Shown here: positions 41,946 to 49,093 of the stretch, one piece after another
Layout of the letters: each line of letters starts with the position of its first letter
Numbering within the stretch: the stretch's first letter is position 1
Source: Limimaricola soesokkakensis
Lineage (GTDB): Bacteria; Pseudomonadota; Alphaproteobacteria; Rhodobacterales; Rhodobacteraceae
Reading direction: 5' to 3'
Assembly: GCF_900172345.1 (NCBI RefSeq)
Contig: NZ_FWFY01000007.1
Span: 121,582 to 185,581 of the forward strand
DNA length: 64,000 nt
Notes under the pieces: model-generated
What the model was told of the DNA's origin: nothing
Database searches by the model: none
The model's input: only the letters and a program-made list of their open reading frames with translations
Position numbers and translations under genes: made by a program

Positions 41946-42364
41946 AGGACGCCGATTTCGGCCAGCGCCGCCTGTAGCGCGGGCGGCAACGGTTCCTCGG
42001 CCTCGCGCCCGGGCGCGAGATCGCGCGGCGCGTCGCCGGCGGCAAGGTAGCGCCAGCCTTGGAAAGCGCGCTTGGGCGTCGCCGCGACCCGCACCAGCCC
42101 CGGCTCGCAGACGATGGCGCAGCGGCGGATGCCGTCGCCGCGATCCACCTCGTCGAAGCGGATCACCCGCTGGCGGCACAGGATCACGCCCTTGATCACC
42201 CAGTAGATCGATCCGCCGTCGAGCACCTCCTCGGCACGCTTGGGCCACATGCGGGTGACGTGGCGTGGCAGCCCGTCGGGGCCCTGTCCGCGCCGGTCGG
42301 CCTGCCAGGCCGCGAGGTCCGAGACGTCTTCGGTCCCGACCGAGAGCTTGATGAGATGCAGCAT
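41942..42364 (-). CDS. DUF1489 family protein
   Basis: 140-residue protein matching the alphaproteobacterial DUF1489 family: MLHLIKLSVGTEDVSDLAAW at the start, VTRMWPKRAEEVLDGGSIYW in the middle and LCRQRVIRFDEVDRGDGI later. Function unknown. The ATG at 42364 begins the conserved LHLIKLSVG. It is convergent with hisG (overlapping stop codons) and divergent from nrdJ across a 201-bp regulatory gap. Confidence 0.82.
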   Translation of the reverse strand: MLHLIKLSVGTEDVSDLAAWQADRRGQGPDGLPRHVTRMWPKRAEEVLDGGSIYWVIKGVILCRQRVIRFDEVDRGDGIRRCAIVCEPGLVRVAATPKRAFQGWRYLAAGDAPRDLAPGREAEEPLPPALQAALAEIGVL

Positions 42365-42436
42365 GATGAAGGACTTAGAAGCCGGGGAAGGGGGCCGCAA
42401 GTCGCGATTTCGTGTTGTGATAAAATCGCAATTTCT

Positions 42437-42445
42437 TGTGGATAA
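42437..42445 (-). promoter_or_regulatory. DnaA box upstream of nrdJ
   Basis: TGTGGATAA on plus, which is TTATCCACA on minus, a perfect match to the DnaA-box consensus TTATNCACA. It lies 12 bp before the first NrdR-like site in the nrdJ promoter region. Ribonucleotide reductase genes are known DnaA targets in E. coli, so the position is meaningful; binding is inference. Confidence 0.6.
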
Positions 42446-42456
42446 GGCTGTGTCAA

Positions 42457-42503
42457 ACACAATCTGTAGCTTGGAACGTGCTATGATACACTATATCGAC
42501 GGT
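42457..42503 (+). promoter_or_regulatory. Pair of NrdR-box-like sites upstream of nrdJ
   Basis: Two related 16-bp elements begin ACACAATCTGTAGC (42457) and ACACTATATCGACG (42488). They are 31 bp apart, about three helical turns, on the same face. NrdR boxes typically occur as two ACACWATATW-type elements with this 31-32 bp spacing in front of ribonucleotide reductase genes. The second is close to the consensus, the first is weaker. Confidence 0.65.
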
Positions 42504-42565
42504 GACCGTCGGGACCTGAGTCCCTCATGCATTTCCAATAAGTTCAAAGCCGAAGGACCGCCCTC

Positions 42566-44842
42566 ATGACCCGTTTTTCCGCGCCGATCGCCGAACAGAT
42601 CTGGGACATGAAATATCGCTTCAAGCAGAGCGACGGCACGCCGATCGATAACAGCGTCGAGGATAGCTGGCGCCGCATCGCCCGGGCGCTGGCGGCCCCC
42701 GAGAAGGACCCGGCGCATTGGGAAGAGAAGTTCTACGGCGCGCTCGAGAACTTTCGCTACCTGCCCGCCGGCCGGATCACCGCCGGCGCCGGTACCGCCC
42801 GCGCCGTGACGCTGTTCAACTGCTTCGTCATGGGCACCGTGCCGGATTCGATGTCGGGCATCTTCGACATGCTCAAGGAAGCGGCGCTGACCATGCAGCA
42901 GGGCGGCGGCATCGGCTACGACTTCTCGACCATCCGGCCGCGCGGCGCCGAGGTGAAGGGCGTGGCCGCCGATGCCTCGGGCCCGCTGTCCTTCATGGAT
43001 GTCTGGGATGCGATGTGCCGCACCATCATGTCAGCCGGCTCGCGCCGCGGCGCGATGATGGCGACGATGCGCTGCGACCACCCCGACGTCGAGGCCTTCA
43101 TCACCGCGAAATCCGACCCGGCCCGGCTGCGCATGTTCAACATGTCGGTGCTGGTCACCGATCCGTTCATGGAGGCCGTGAAGGCCGACGGCACCTGGGA
43201 CCTCGTCTTCAAGGACAAGGTCTACAAGACCGTGCAGGCGCGCGACCTGTGGAACGCCATCATGAAGTCGACCTATGAGCAGGCCGAGCCCGGCGTGATC
43301 TTCATCGACCGCATCAACCAGATGAACAATCTGGGCTATTGCGAGAGCATCTCGGCCACCAACCCCTGCGGCGAGCAGCCGCTGCCGCCCTATGGCGCCT
43401 GCCTGCTGGGCTCGATCAACCTTGCCAAGCTGGTGAAGAACGAATTCGAGACCGGTGCCAAACTCGACGAGGCCGAACTCGACGATCTCGTCGCCATGGC
43501 TGTGCGGATGATGGACAACGTCGTCGACGCCTCGAACTTCCCGCTGCCGGCGCAGGCCGAAGAAGCCCGCAACAAGCGCCGGATCGGCCTCGGCGTCACC
43601 GGCCTCGCGGACGCGCTCTTGATGGTCGGGCTGCGCTATGGTTCCGACGAGGCGGCGGCGCAGACCGAGGCCTGGATGAAGCGCATCGCGCGCGCCTCCT
43701 ATCTCGCCTCCGTCGAACTGGCGAAGGAGAAGGGCGCCTTCCCGCTGTTCGACGCCAAGAAGTATCTCGCCTCGGGCAACATGCATCAGATGGACAAGGA
43801 CGTGCGCGACGCGATTTCCAAGCACGGCATCCGCAACGCGCTGCTGACCTCGATCGCGCCCACCGGCACCATCTCGCTCTACGCGGGCAACGTGTCCTCG
43901 GGCATCGAGCCGGTCTTCGCCTATGCCTACACACGCAAGGTGCTGCAGAAGGACGGCTCGCGCACCGAGGAGGAGGTCGTCGACTACGCCGTGCAGGCCT
44001 GGCGCGAGAAGTTCGGCGACAAGGAGCTTCCCGATTACTTCGTCAACGCTCAAACGCTGGCGCCGCTCGACCACGTGAAGATGCAGGCCGCGGCGCAGAA
44101 GTGGATCGACAGCTCGATCTCCAAGACGATCAACTGCCCCGAGGACATCTCCTTCGAGGCGTTCAAGGACGTCTACATGGAAGCCTACGAGACCGGCTGC
44201 AAGGGCTGCACCACCTACCGGCCGAACGACATCACCGGCTCGGTGCTGTCGGTGTCCGAGCCCGCCAAGGCGCCCGAGGCCAAGTCGGCGCCCGCCGAGC
44301 CCACCGGTGGCGAGGTGATCTACATGTCCGAGCCGCTCGACCGGCCCGCCGAGCTCGAGGGCGCGACCTACAAGCTGAAGTGGCCGGACAGCGAGCACGC
44401 GATCTACATCACCGTCAACGACCTTGTCGTCGGCGGCCACCGTCGCCCCTTCGAGGTGTTCATCAACTCCAAGAACATGGAGCATTTCGCCTGGACCGTG
44501 GCGCTGACCCGGATGGTCTCGGCGGTGTTCCGGCGCGGCGGCGACGTGTCCTTCGTGGTCGAGGAACTGAAGGCTGTCTTCGACCCGCGCGGCGGCGCCT
44601 GGATGCAGGGCAAATACGTCCCCTCGATCCTTGCGGCCATTGGCGGGGTGATCGAGAAGCACATGATCTCCACTGGCTTCCTCGCTGGCGAAGGGCAGGG
44701 GCTCAAGGAGGACCCGCAGCAGCAGGTCGTCAACCTCGACGCCCCGCGCGGCAAGTCCTGCCCCTCCTGCGGTAGCTTCGAGTTGCGCATGGTCGAGGGC
44801 TGCATGACCTGCGGCAGCTGCGGTCACTCGAAGTGCGGGTGA
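42566..44842 (+). CDS. nrdJ: Adenosylcobalamin-dependent ribonucleoside-diphosphate reductase (class II)
   Basis: Makes deoxyribonucleotides with a B12-derived radical, so it works with or without oxygen. The 758-residue protein has the active-site cysteine region TLFNCFVMGTVPDSMSGI, the radical cysteine and glutamate in NPCGEQPLPPYGACLLGS, TSIAPTGTISLYAGNVSSGI, and a C-terminal redox/zinc tail with CPSCGSFELRMVEGC and MTCGSCGHSKCG. Upstream are a DnaA box and two NrdR-like sites, implying cell-cycle and nucleotide-pool control. It is divergent from DUF1489 and stands alone. Cobalamin supply is represented in the window by cobU at 7.1-7.6 kb. Confidence 0.96.
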   Translation: MTRFSAPIAEQIWDMKYRFKQSDGTPIDNSVEDSWRRIARALAAPEKDPAHWEEKFYGALENFRYLPAGRITAGAGTARAVTLFNCFVMGTVPDSMSGIFDMLKEAALTMQQGGGIGYDFSTIRPRGAEVKGVAADASGPLSFMDVWDAMCRTIMSAGSRRGAMMATMRCDHPDVEAFITAKSDPARLRMFNMSVLVTDPFMEAVKADGTWDLVFKDKVYKTVQARDLWNAIMKSTYEQAEPGVIFIDRINQMNNLGYCESISATNPCGEQPLPPYGACLLGSINLAKLVKNEFETGAKLDEAELDDLVAMAVRMMDNVVDASNFPLPAQAEEARNKRRIGLGVTGLADALLMVGLRYGSDEAAAQTEAWMKRIARASYLASVELAKEKGAFPLFDAKKYLASGNMHQMDKDVRDAISKHGIRNALLTSIAPTGTISLYAGNVSSGIEPVFAYAYTRKVLQKDGSRTEEEVVDYAVQAWREKFGDKELPDYFVNAQTLAPLDHVKMQAAAQKWIDSSISKTINCPEDISFEAFKDVYMEAYETGCKGCTTYRPNDITGSVLSVSEPAKAPEAKSAPAEPTGGEVIYMSEPLDRPAELEGATYKLKWPDSEHAIYITVNDLVVGGHRRPFEVFINSKNMEHFAWTVALTRMVSAVFRRGGDVSFVVEELKAVFDPRGGAWMQGKYVPSILAAIGGVIEKHMISTGFLAGEGQGLKEDPQQQVVNLDAPRGKSCPSCGSFELRMVEGCMTCGSCGHSKCG

Positions 44843-44857
44843 TGTAAGCTGTTACAT
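44842..44857. repeat. Inverted repeat ATGTAA-N4-TTACAT overlapping the nrdJ stop
   Basis: ATGTAAGCTGTTACAT is a perfect 6-bp inverted repeat with a four-base loop, starting inside the nrdJ stop codon. A second, shorter inverted repeat (AATGT-TTAC-ACATT) lies at 44887-44900. Both look like operator-type palindromes but match no regulator I can name. Confidence 0.55.
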
Positions 44858-45407
44858 TGCCAGAAAGGCATATTATGCTGACAGCCAATGTTTACACATT
44901 TTCGGGGTTTTGGCGCACTTTCTGCAAGGAAAGTGTGCACCCCGGGGTCTTGTAAGATTGGCTGCCTTGATTTGCGATTTTCACGCTGCTGCTTGCAGAA
45001 CTGGGCATGCAGGCCAGGTCGAGGCGGTGCTCAGGCCAGGGTGTCGCCTCCTCGGGGATCGAAAACTGAAAAAGAGCCGCGCCATTGCCGCGGCTCTTTT
45101 CTCGTCCGGCATGGTAATTTCGCCGCCATAACATGACGATTGCCTCAGACCCTTTGCGTCCGCGCAGCTGTTAGCCAGAAGCCATTTCAATCATTTCCCG
45201 GTCATATAACCATTCGGGAACATCAATCATGACCATAGTTTAACCAGTAGGCCAACCCTCGTTGCGGGCTGAGCATGAAGGGCGGAGAGCTAACATTCGC
45301 CGCAAGCCGGGCAAAGGTCAGCTCAGCGGACGAAGCTGACGTTCGCTGAGGGTGCACGATCAGAATAAGTGCTCGCGGTGCTTTCCAAAAATGATGGGGA
45401 GTAGAAT
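44843..45407. other. Intergenic region with several inverted repeats, possible small RNA
   Basis: 565 bp with no protein gene I can support and visibly more AT than the flanks. It contains the repeats noted just after nrdJ, a hairpin near 44912-44938 (GCGCACTTTC / GAAAGTGTGC), a strong terminator at 45070-45103, and a near-perfect 11-bp inverted repeat at 45322-45350 (CTCAGCGGACG with CGTTCGCTGAG) just beyond the DUF1992 gene stop. The terminator is over 200 bp from nrdJ, which leaves room for an independent transcript between about 44.9 and 45.1 kb. Confidence 0.5.
45070..45103 (+). terminator. Strong intrinsic terminator downstream of nrdJ
   Basis: Perfect 12-bp stem AAAAGAGCCGCG / CGCGGCTCTTTT with a seven-base loop, ending in TTTT then CTC. 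The A-run on the other side could also let it act on minus-strand transcripts, so it may be bidirectional. Confidence 0.88.
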
Positions 45408-45743
45408 TTATCTGCGCATGAACTTCTGGCGAGCTTCACGAGCGATATTGTATCGCAGTTCAAGGCGAGCGAGTTCAGCCATCGCTTCCTTCCGTTCAGG
45501 CCCGTTCGCAAGCGTGGCGAGGTGGCTCTGATGCGCAGCCATCTTCTTCTTGAGTTCGATTTCTGCCGGCACGACACCGGCCTGAGCCATGATGCGGAAC
45601 CCCACTGCTTCTCCCGCATCCACAAAAGCATCCGCAGAGCAATCGGGCAGTGGTTTGCCTTCGCCTTCAAGACCTTCAAGCTGACCTTGCAGCTTCGCCT
45701 TCTGTATCTGGCGCTCAATGAGTCTCTGAAGATTTCGGATCAT
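45408..45743 (-). CDS. DUF1992 (DnaJ-homologue-domain) family protein
   Basis: 111-residue protein with the DUF1992 signature: IERQIQKAKLQGQLEGLEGE then GKPLPDCSADAFVDAGEAVG, followed by a helical tail PAEIELKKKMAAHQSHLATL. The family is named for similarity to a DnaJ-associated domain and has no firm function. An open frame continues 44 codons upstream, but the conserved family starts at MIRNLQRLIERQ, so 45743 is used. It sits alone in a gene-poor, lower-GC region. Confidence 0.82.
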   Translation of the reverse strand: MIRNLQRLIERQIQKAKLQGQLEGLEGEGKPLPDCSADAFVDAGEAVGFRIMAQAGVVPAEIELKKKMAAHQSHLATLANGPERKEAMAELARLELRYNIAREARQKFMRR

Positions 45744-46064
45744 GCTGACCAATAGCACAGTATTGAGGTAACGGATACTAAGGGCTCGAAGCGGGCCTTG
45801 GACGCTGCCAAGATCAAGGACAGCTGAGCGGACATTCCTGCTGTTCACTGCGGACATCCAATATTGGCCTCGCATGCGAACTGCCCGTCACGAAGAGCGG
45901 ATTTGGGACATTTGCTGCGCGCCATCTTACCGGTGCATACCAATTGATGCAGACATTCGAATGGCATCATAAATCGGAAGCCGCTCTCGTATCAAAGAGT
46001 GCATCGAGAAGTCAAAATCACCTATAAATGCGCGGGTCAGGTGTAATCCGATTTGTGACACCTA
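45744..46064. other. Intergenic region without recognised content
   Basis: About 320 bp between the DUF1992 gene and iclR. No protein gene, RNA gene or convincing terminator recognised on either strand. GC is lower than in the flanking housekeeping genes, continuing the character of the previous gap. Confidence 0.5.
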
Positions 46065-46826
46065 TCATTCGAGCGTAAACTCCGCCCGAACCTTGTCCTG
46101 TGCTTCACGCAGCGCGATCTCCAAGCGCGTTTTGATGTCTGCGAAACGCATTGTTGGTACCGGTACCGAAATCGCGTGGTAACTTCCGCTCAGGTCACGG
46201 AATGCAAATCCGATGGCGGAAATACCGGCGGTGTGTTCGTCGATGTCATAGGCCAGACCGTTCGCGCGAATATCTTCCAGCTTGCCCAGCAATGCCTGTA
46301 GATCGCCATCTGCCAATCCACCCGCGGTTTCTTGGTCGATCAGGTGCCGCGACTGGTCTTCTGGCATCAGCGCCAGACAGGCGCGACCGTTGGCGGTGGT
46401 GGTCAGCGGAAAGATCTCCCCGACGGACGACACGGTACGCAGCCGGTGCAACCCGGGCACCTGATCGAGGAAGATCATACCGCCATTGCGGAGCACCGCG
46501 AGATCTGTGGTTTCGCCGGTCTTCTGGGTTACGTCGTTCAGGATCGCGCGGCATCGCTCTACGATGTTGAAGTTCGCCGCTTCGGCAAATGCACCCAGTT
46601 CCGGGCCGAGCCGGATACCGCCGCCGTTCGGGTCCTGCATGATGAACCGCTCTGCGGACAAGGCACCCGTGATTCGCTGTACCGTAGAGCGGGGCAAGTC
46701 GACGCGCCGCGCGATCTGACCAAGGCTGAGCCCGCTTCGCTCCTCCTTGAGGACGCGGAGGATAGCGGCGGCCCGCGCAATGACCTGAACGCCGGATCGG
46801 TCCTTTGCGTCATTTTTCTCAATCAT
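46065..46826 (-). CDS. IclR family transcriptional regulator
   Basis: 253-residue regulator. N-terminal winged helix: GVQVIARAAAILRVLKEERS then LSLGQIARRVDLPRSTVQRI; C-terminal effector domain: LDQVPGLHRLRTVSSVGEIF, TTTANGRACLALM and GISAIGFAFRDLSGSYHAIS. IclR regulators usually sense a pathway metabolite and control an adjacent catabolic operon. It is divergent from the cyclase-led operon with about 210 bp between, where two copies of a CCGC-N3/4-GCGG element lie. Likely local regulator of the island. Confidence 0.93.
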   Translation of the reverse strand: MIEKNDAKDRSGVQVIARAAAILRVLKEERSGLSLGQIARRVDLPRSTVQRITGALSAERFIMQDPNGGGIRLGPELGAFAEAANFNIVERCRAILNDVTQKTGETTDLAVLRNGGMIFLDQVPGLHRLRTVSSVGEIFPLTTTANGRACLALMPEDQSRHLIDQETAGGLADGDLQALLGKLEDIRANGLAYDIDEHTAGISAIGFAFRDLSGSYHAISVPVPTMRFADIKTRLEIALREAQDKVRAEFTLE

Positions 46827-46887
46827 TAGAGGAGTTTGCCTTTCAGTTTAGCACGCGCTGCTCGGGCTTCAGTTCGGATCGTTATGT

Positions 46888-46942
46888 ACCGCGATGCGGT
46901 GCGGGTCAACCGGATAACAGGTTTTGATTGACCGCATCGCGG
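46888..46942. promoter_or_regulatory. Paired inverted elements, candidate IclR operator
   Basis: CCGCGATGCGGT at 46889-46900 recurs as its exact reverse complement ACCGCATCGCGG at 46931-46942. The first copy is itself palindromic (ACCGC-GAT-GCGGT at 46888-46900). The 42-bp distance between the copies is four helical turns. The pair lies between the divergent iclR and cyclase genes, so IclR binding is a reasonable inference. Confidence 0.55.
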
Positions 46943-47039
46943 ACTGATGTACCGTAATTCGGGACGGGAGGGGGAGCTTCCTGCATAGACATTTATTTCG
47001 ACACCGGCCCTCTGCCGGTGAACAGAGAAGGTGCATCCG

Positions 47040-47876
47040 ATGGTCGAAATCCGCGGGATCGAGTTTCAGGGAAATACCAATAACGACATGGGACTGGAGT
47101 TTTACAATCTCAGTCACCGCTTCGGGTTCCAGAACCCGAACTGGCCGTACTTTCAGGATACCAAGATCGAACGTATCCACTACATGGCCAAATCCGGCGT
47201 GCTGAGCCAGCGCATCACCACCACGATGCATGCGACCACCCACATTGACGCTCCGGCGCACGTGGTGCAGGGCACGCCCTTTATTGACGAAGTACCGCTG
47301 CCGCATTTCTTCGGTACTGGTATTGTCGTGTCTATCCCAAAGAAGAAGTGGGAGCCCATTACCGGTGAGGATCTGGAAAAGGCCTGCGGTCATGCCATCC
47401 GCAAAGGCGACGTTCTGATCATCAACACCGGTTGGCATCATGACTACGAGGACGGCGACTACTTCGCCTATTGCCCGGGTCTCGTGCCCTCGGCTGGCGA
47501 ATGGATGGTCGAGAAGGGTATCAAGGTTGTCGGGCATGACACCCAGGCCAACGACCACCCGCTGGCCACCGCGATCGGCCCGCAGCGCAACGGACCGCTG
47601 CTGCCGCATCTGGAACAGGAATACAGGGAATGGTCCGGCGGTAACGACTGGAAAGACGACTTCCCTGAGTGGGAGCCCGTGCACAACATCCTGTTCAAGA
47701 ACGGCATCTTGGGCATCGAGAACGTCGGCGGCGATCTTGATGCCGTGACCGGAAAGCGCTGCACCTTTGCCTTCTTCCCGTGGAACTGGGACCGCGGCGA
47801 CGGCTGCATCATCCGCCTCGTGGCGATGATCGACAAGTCGCAGAACTTCCGCATCGACGACGGTTCCGAATTCTGA
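47040..47876 (+). CDS. Cyclase family metal-dependent hydrolase (kynurenine formamidase / isatin hydrolase superfamily)
   Basis: 278-residue member of the cyclase family, metal-dependent hydrolases that open amides, imides or lactones. The metal-binding motif reads HATTHIDAPAHV, a variant of HxGTHxDxPxH in which Gly is replaced by Thr; a distal metal/catalytic pair is likely in NTGWHHDYEDGD and VVGHDTQANDHPLA. AGAGAAG precedes the ATG at 47040 at good spacing, so I prefer it over GTG at 47031. First gene of the catabolic operon, divergent from iclR. Substrate unknown. Cytoplasmic, no signal peptide. Confidence 0.85.
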   Translation: MVEIRGIEFQGNTNNDMGLEFYNLSHRFGFQNPNWPYFQDTKIERIHYMAKSGVLSQRITTTMHATTHIDAPAHVVQGTPFIDEVPLPHFFGTGIVVSIPKKKWEPITGEDLEKACGHAIRKGDVLIINTGWHHDYEDGDYFAYCPGLVPSAGEWMVEKGIKVVGHDTQANDHPLATAIGPQRNGPLLPHLEQEYREWSGGNDWKDDFPEWEPVHNILFKNGILGIENVGGDLDAVTGKRCTFAFFPWNWDRGDGCIIRLVAMIDKSQNFRIDDGSEF

Positions 47877-47889
47877 ACGCTCCCTGACT

Positions 47890-47917
47890 GGCCGCCGGGG
47901 GACTGGCGGCCTCTTTT
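47890..47917 (+). terminator. Hairpin with T-rich tail after the cyclase gene (partial terminator?)
   Basis: GGCCGCC / GGCGGCC 7-bp perfect stem with an eight-base loop, followed by TCTTTT. It lies between the first and second genes of the putative operon, so it may reduce downstream transcription rather than end the operon. Confidence 0.6.
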
Positions 47918-47944
47918 CACGATGCGAGTGCGAGGGAGGACGCC

Positions 47945-48289
47945 ATGCATGTAAAACGTTTCGAGGATGCGCAGCCCTATACCGCCCCCAATCATTTCGA
48001 TTGCCATGGGCTCAGGCTTCAGGGCTTCGAGGAAGGTGGACCGACAAACCAGTGGATCGGGTTCAGCCAGTTCCTGCCCGGCGGCGGCGCGGGGCCGGAC
48101 AGTACCCCCTATGAGAAAGTCTACGTCGTGCTCGAAGGCGAGATGACGGTGATCGTGGATGGCGAGGAAACCGTGCTCGGTCGGATGGATAGTTGCACCA
48201 TCCCGCCAAACGAGGTCCGCAAGATCGAGAACCGCATCAACGACACGTGCAAGATGCTGGTCGTCATTCCCTATCCCCCGGAGGTCTGA
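47945..48289 (+). CDS. Cupin domain protein
   Basis: 114-residue single cupin barrel. The pattern GGGAGPDSTPYEKVYVVLEG then GEMTVIVDGEETVLGRMDS matches cupin motif 1 in shape, but the usual metal histidines (HxH) are largely missing, as the region reads PDSTPYEKVYVVLEGE. Motif 2 is CTIPPNEVRKIENR, where the usual PxxxxH histidine is replaced by Arg. It may therefore bind ligand without a metal or act on a different site. GAGGGAGGA ribosome binding site. Second gene of the island operon, three bases before the SDR. Confidence 0.78.
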   Translation: MHVKRFEDAQPYTAPNHFDCHGLRLQGFEEGGPTNQWIGFSQFLPGGGAGPDSTPYEKVYVVLEGEMTVIVDGEETVLGRMDSCTIPPNEVRKIENRINDTCKMLVVIPYPPEV

Positions 48290-48292
48290 GGC

Positions 48293-49090
48293 ATGAACGT
48301 GATGGCAAATCCCCTCTCAATGTTCGAGGTCAAGGATCGGGTGGCGCTGATCACCGGGGCCTCGGGCGCTTTCGGCATGGTCGCGGCGCGTGTCCTCGCC
48401 GGGGCGGGCTGCAAGCTGGTGCTCGTTGCCGGCAACCAGAACGCACTGGATGAAATCTCCGAGGAGTGCCGCGGCATGGGCGCCGAAGTGACGGCGATCA
48501 ACAAACGCCCCTCGGACGAGGAAACCTGCAATGGCCTCGTGGCACGGGCAGTTGAGGCCTACGGTCGGCTCGACATTCTCGTCGTCGCCTCGGGCATGAA
48601 CAAGGTTGCGCTGATCAACGACATGGCACCCGATACCTTTGAATCCGTAATGGATGCCAATGTCACGCAAAGCTGGCTGCTGGCGCGTGCCGCTGCGGGG
48701 CAGATGAAAGCGCAGGGCGAGGGTGGCAAGATCGTGCTGGTCTCGTCGGCACGCGGGCTCTTGGGCCATCCGGCGGGCTACACCGCCTATTGCGCCTCCA
48801 AGGCCGCGACCGACGGCATCGTGAGGGCTCTTGGCTGCGAGCTTGGCCCCACCGGCATCACCGTCAATGCCATAGCACCCACCGTTTTCCGCTCGCCATT
48901 GACCGCTTGGATGTTCAGCGACGACGAAAAGGCCAAGGCGGTGCGCGAAGGTTTCCTCGCGCGTGTGCCCAAGGGCCGCCTGGGTGAGCCAGAAGACCTT
49001 GCCGGGCCGCTGCTGTTCCTCGCCTCCAAGGCATCCGACTTCTACACCGGGCATATTCTCTATGCCGACGGTGGCTATACGGCGGGCTGA
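48293..49090 (+). CDS. Short-chain dehydrogenase/reductase (SDR)
   Basis: 265-residue classical SDR oxidising or reducing a hydroxyl/keto group with NAD(P). Cofactor motif ALITGASGAFGMVAARVLAG, then the NAG-like region VVASGMNKVAL (Ser in place of Asn), the catalytic Ser in VLVSSARGLLG, and Tyr-Lys in YTAYCASKAATDG. C-terminal GHILYADGGYTAG is typical. GGAGG lies before the ATG. In the island it probably works on the product of the cyclase-family hydrolase or on a later hydroxyl; which step is inference. Confidence 0.88.
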   Translation: MNVMANPLSMFEVKDRVALITGASGAFGMVAARVLAGAGCKLVLVAGNQNALDEISEECRGMGAEVTAINKRPSDEETCNGLVARAVEAYGRLDILVVASGMNKVALINDMAPDTFESVMDANVTQSWLLARAAAGQMKAQGEGGKIVLVSSARGLLGHPAGYTAYCASKAATDGIVRALGCELGPTGITVNAIAPTVFRSPLTAWMFSDDEKAKAVREGFLARVPKGRLGEPEDLAGPLLFLASKASDFYTGHILYADGGYTAG

Positions 49091-49093
49091 GCA

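Noticed and set aside
44888..45136. 82-codon plus-strand frame after nrdJ
   Set aside because: Cys/Arg-rich composition, no ribosome binding site, overlaps a terminator stem; unlikely to be a protein.
45176..45241. 21-codon minus-strand frame (MVMIDVPEWLYDREMIEMAS)
   Set aside because: Vaguely like the start of a small regulator or antitoxin, but too short and without a clear ribosome binding site; possibly a gene remnant.
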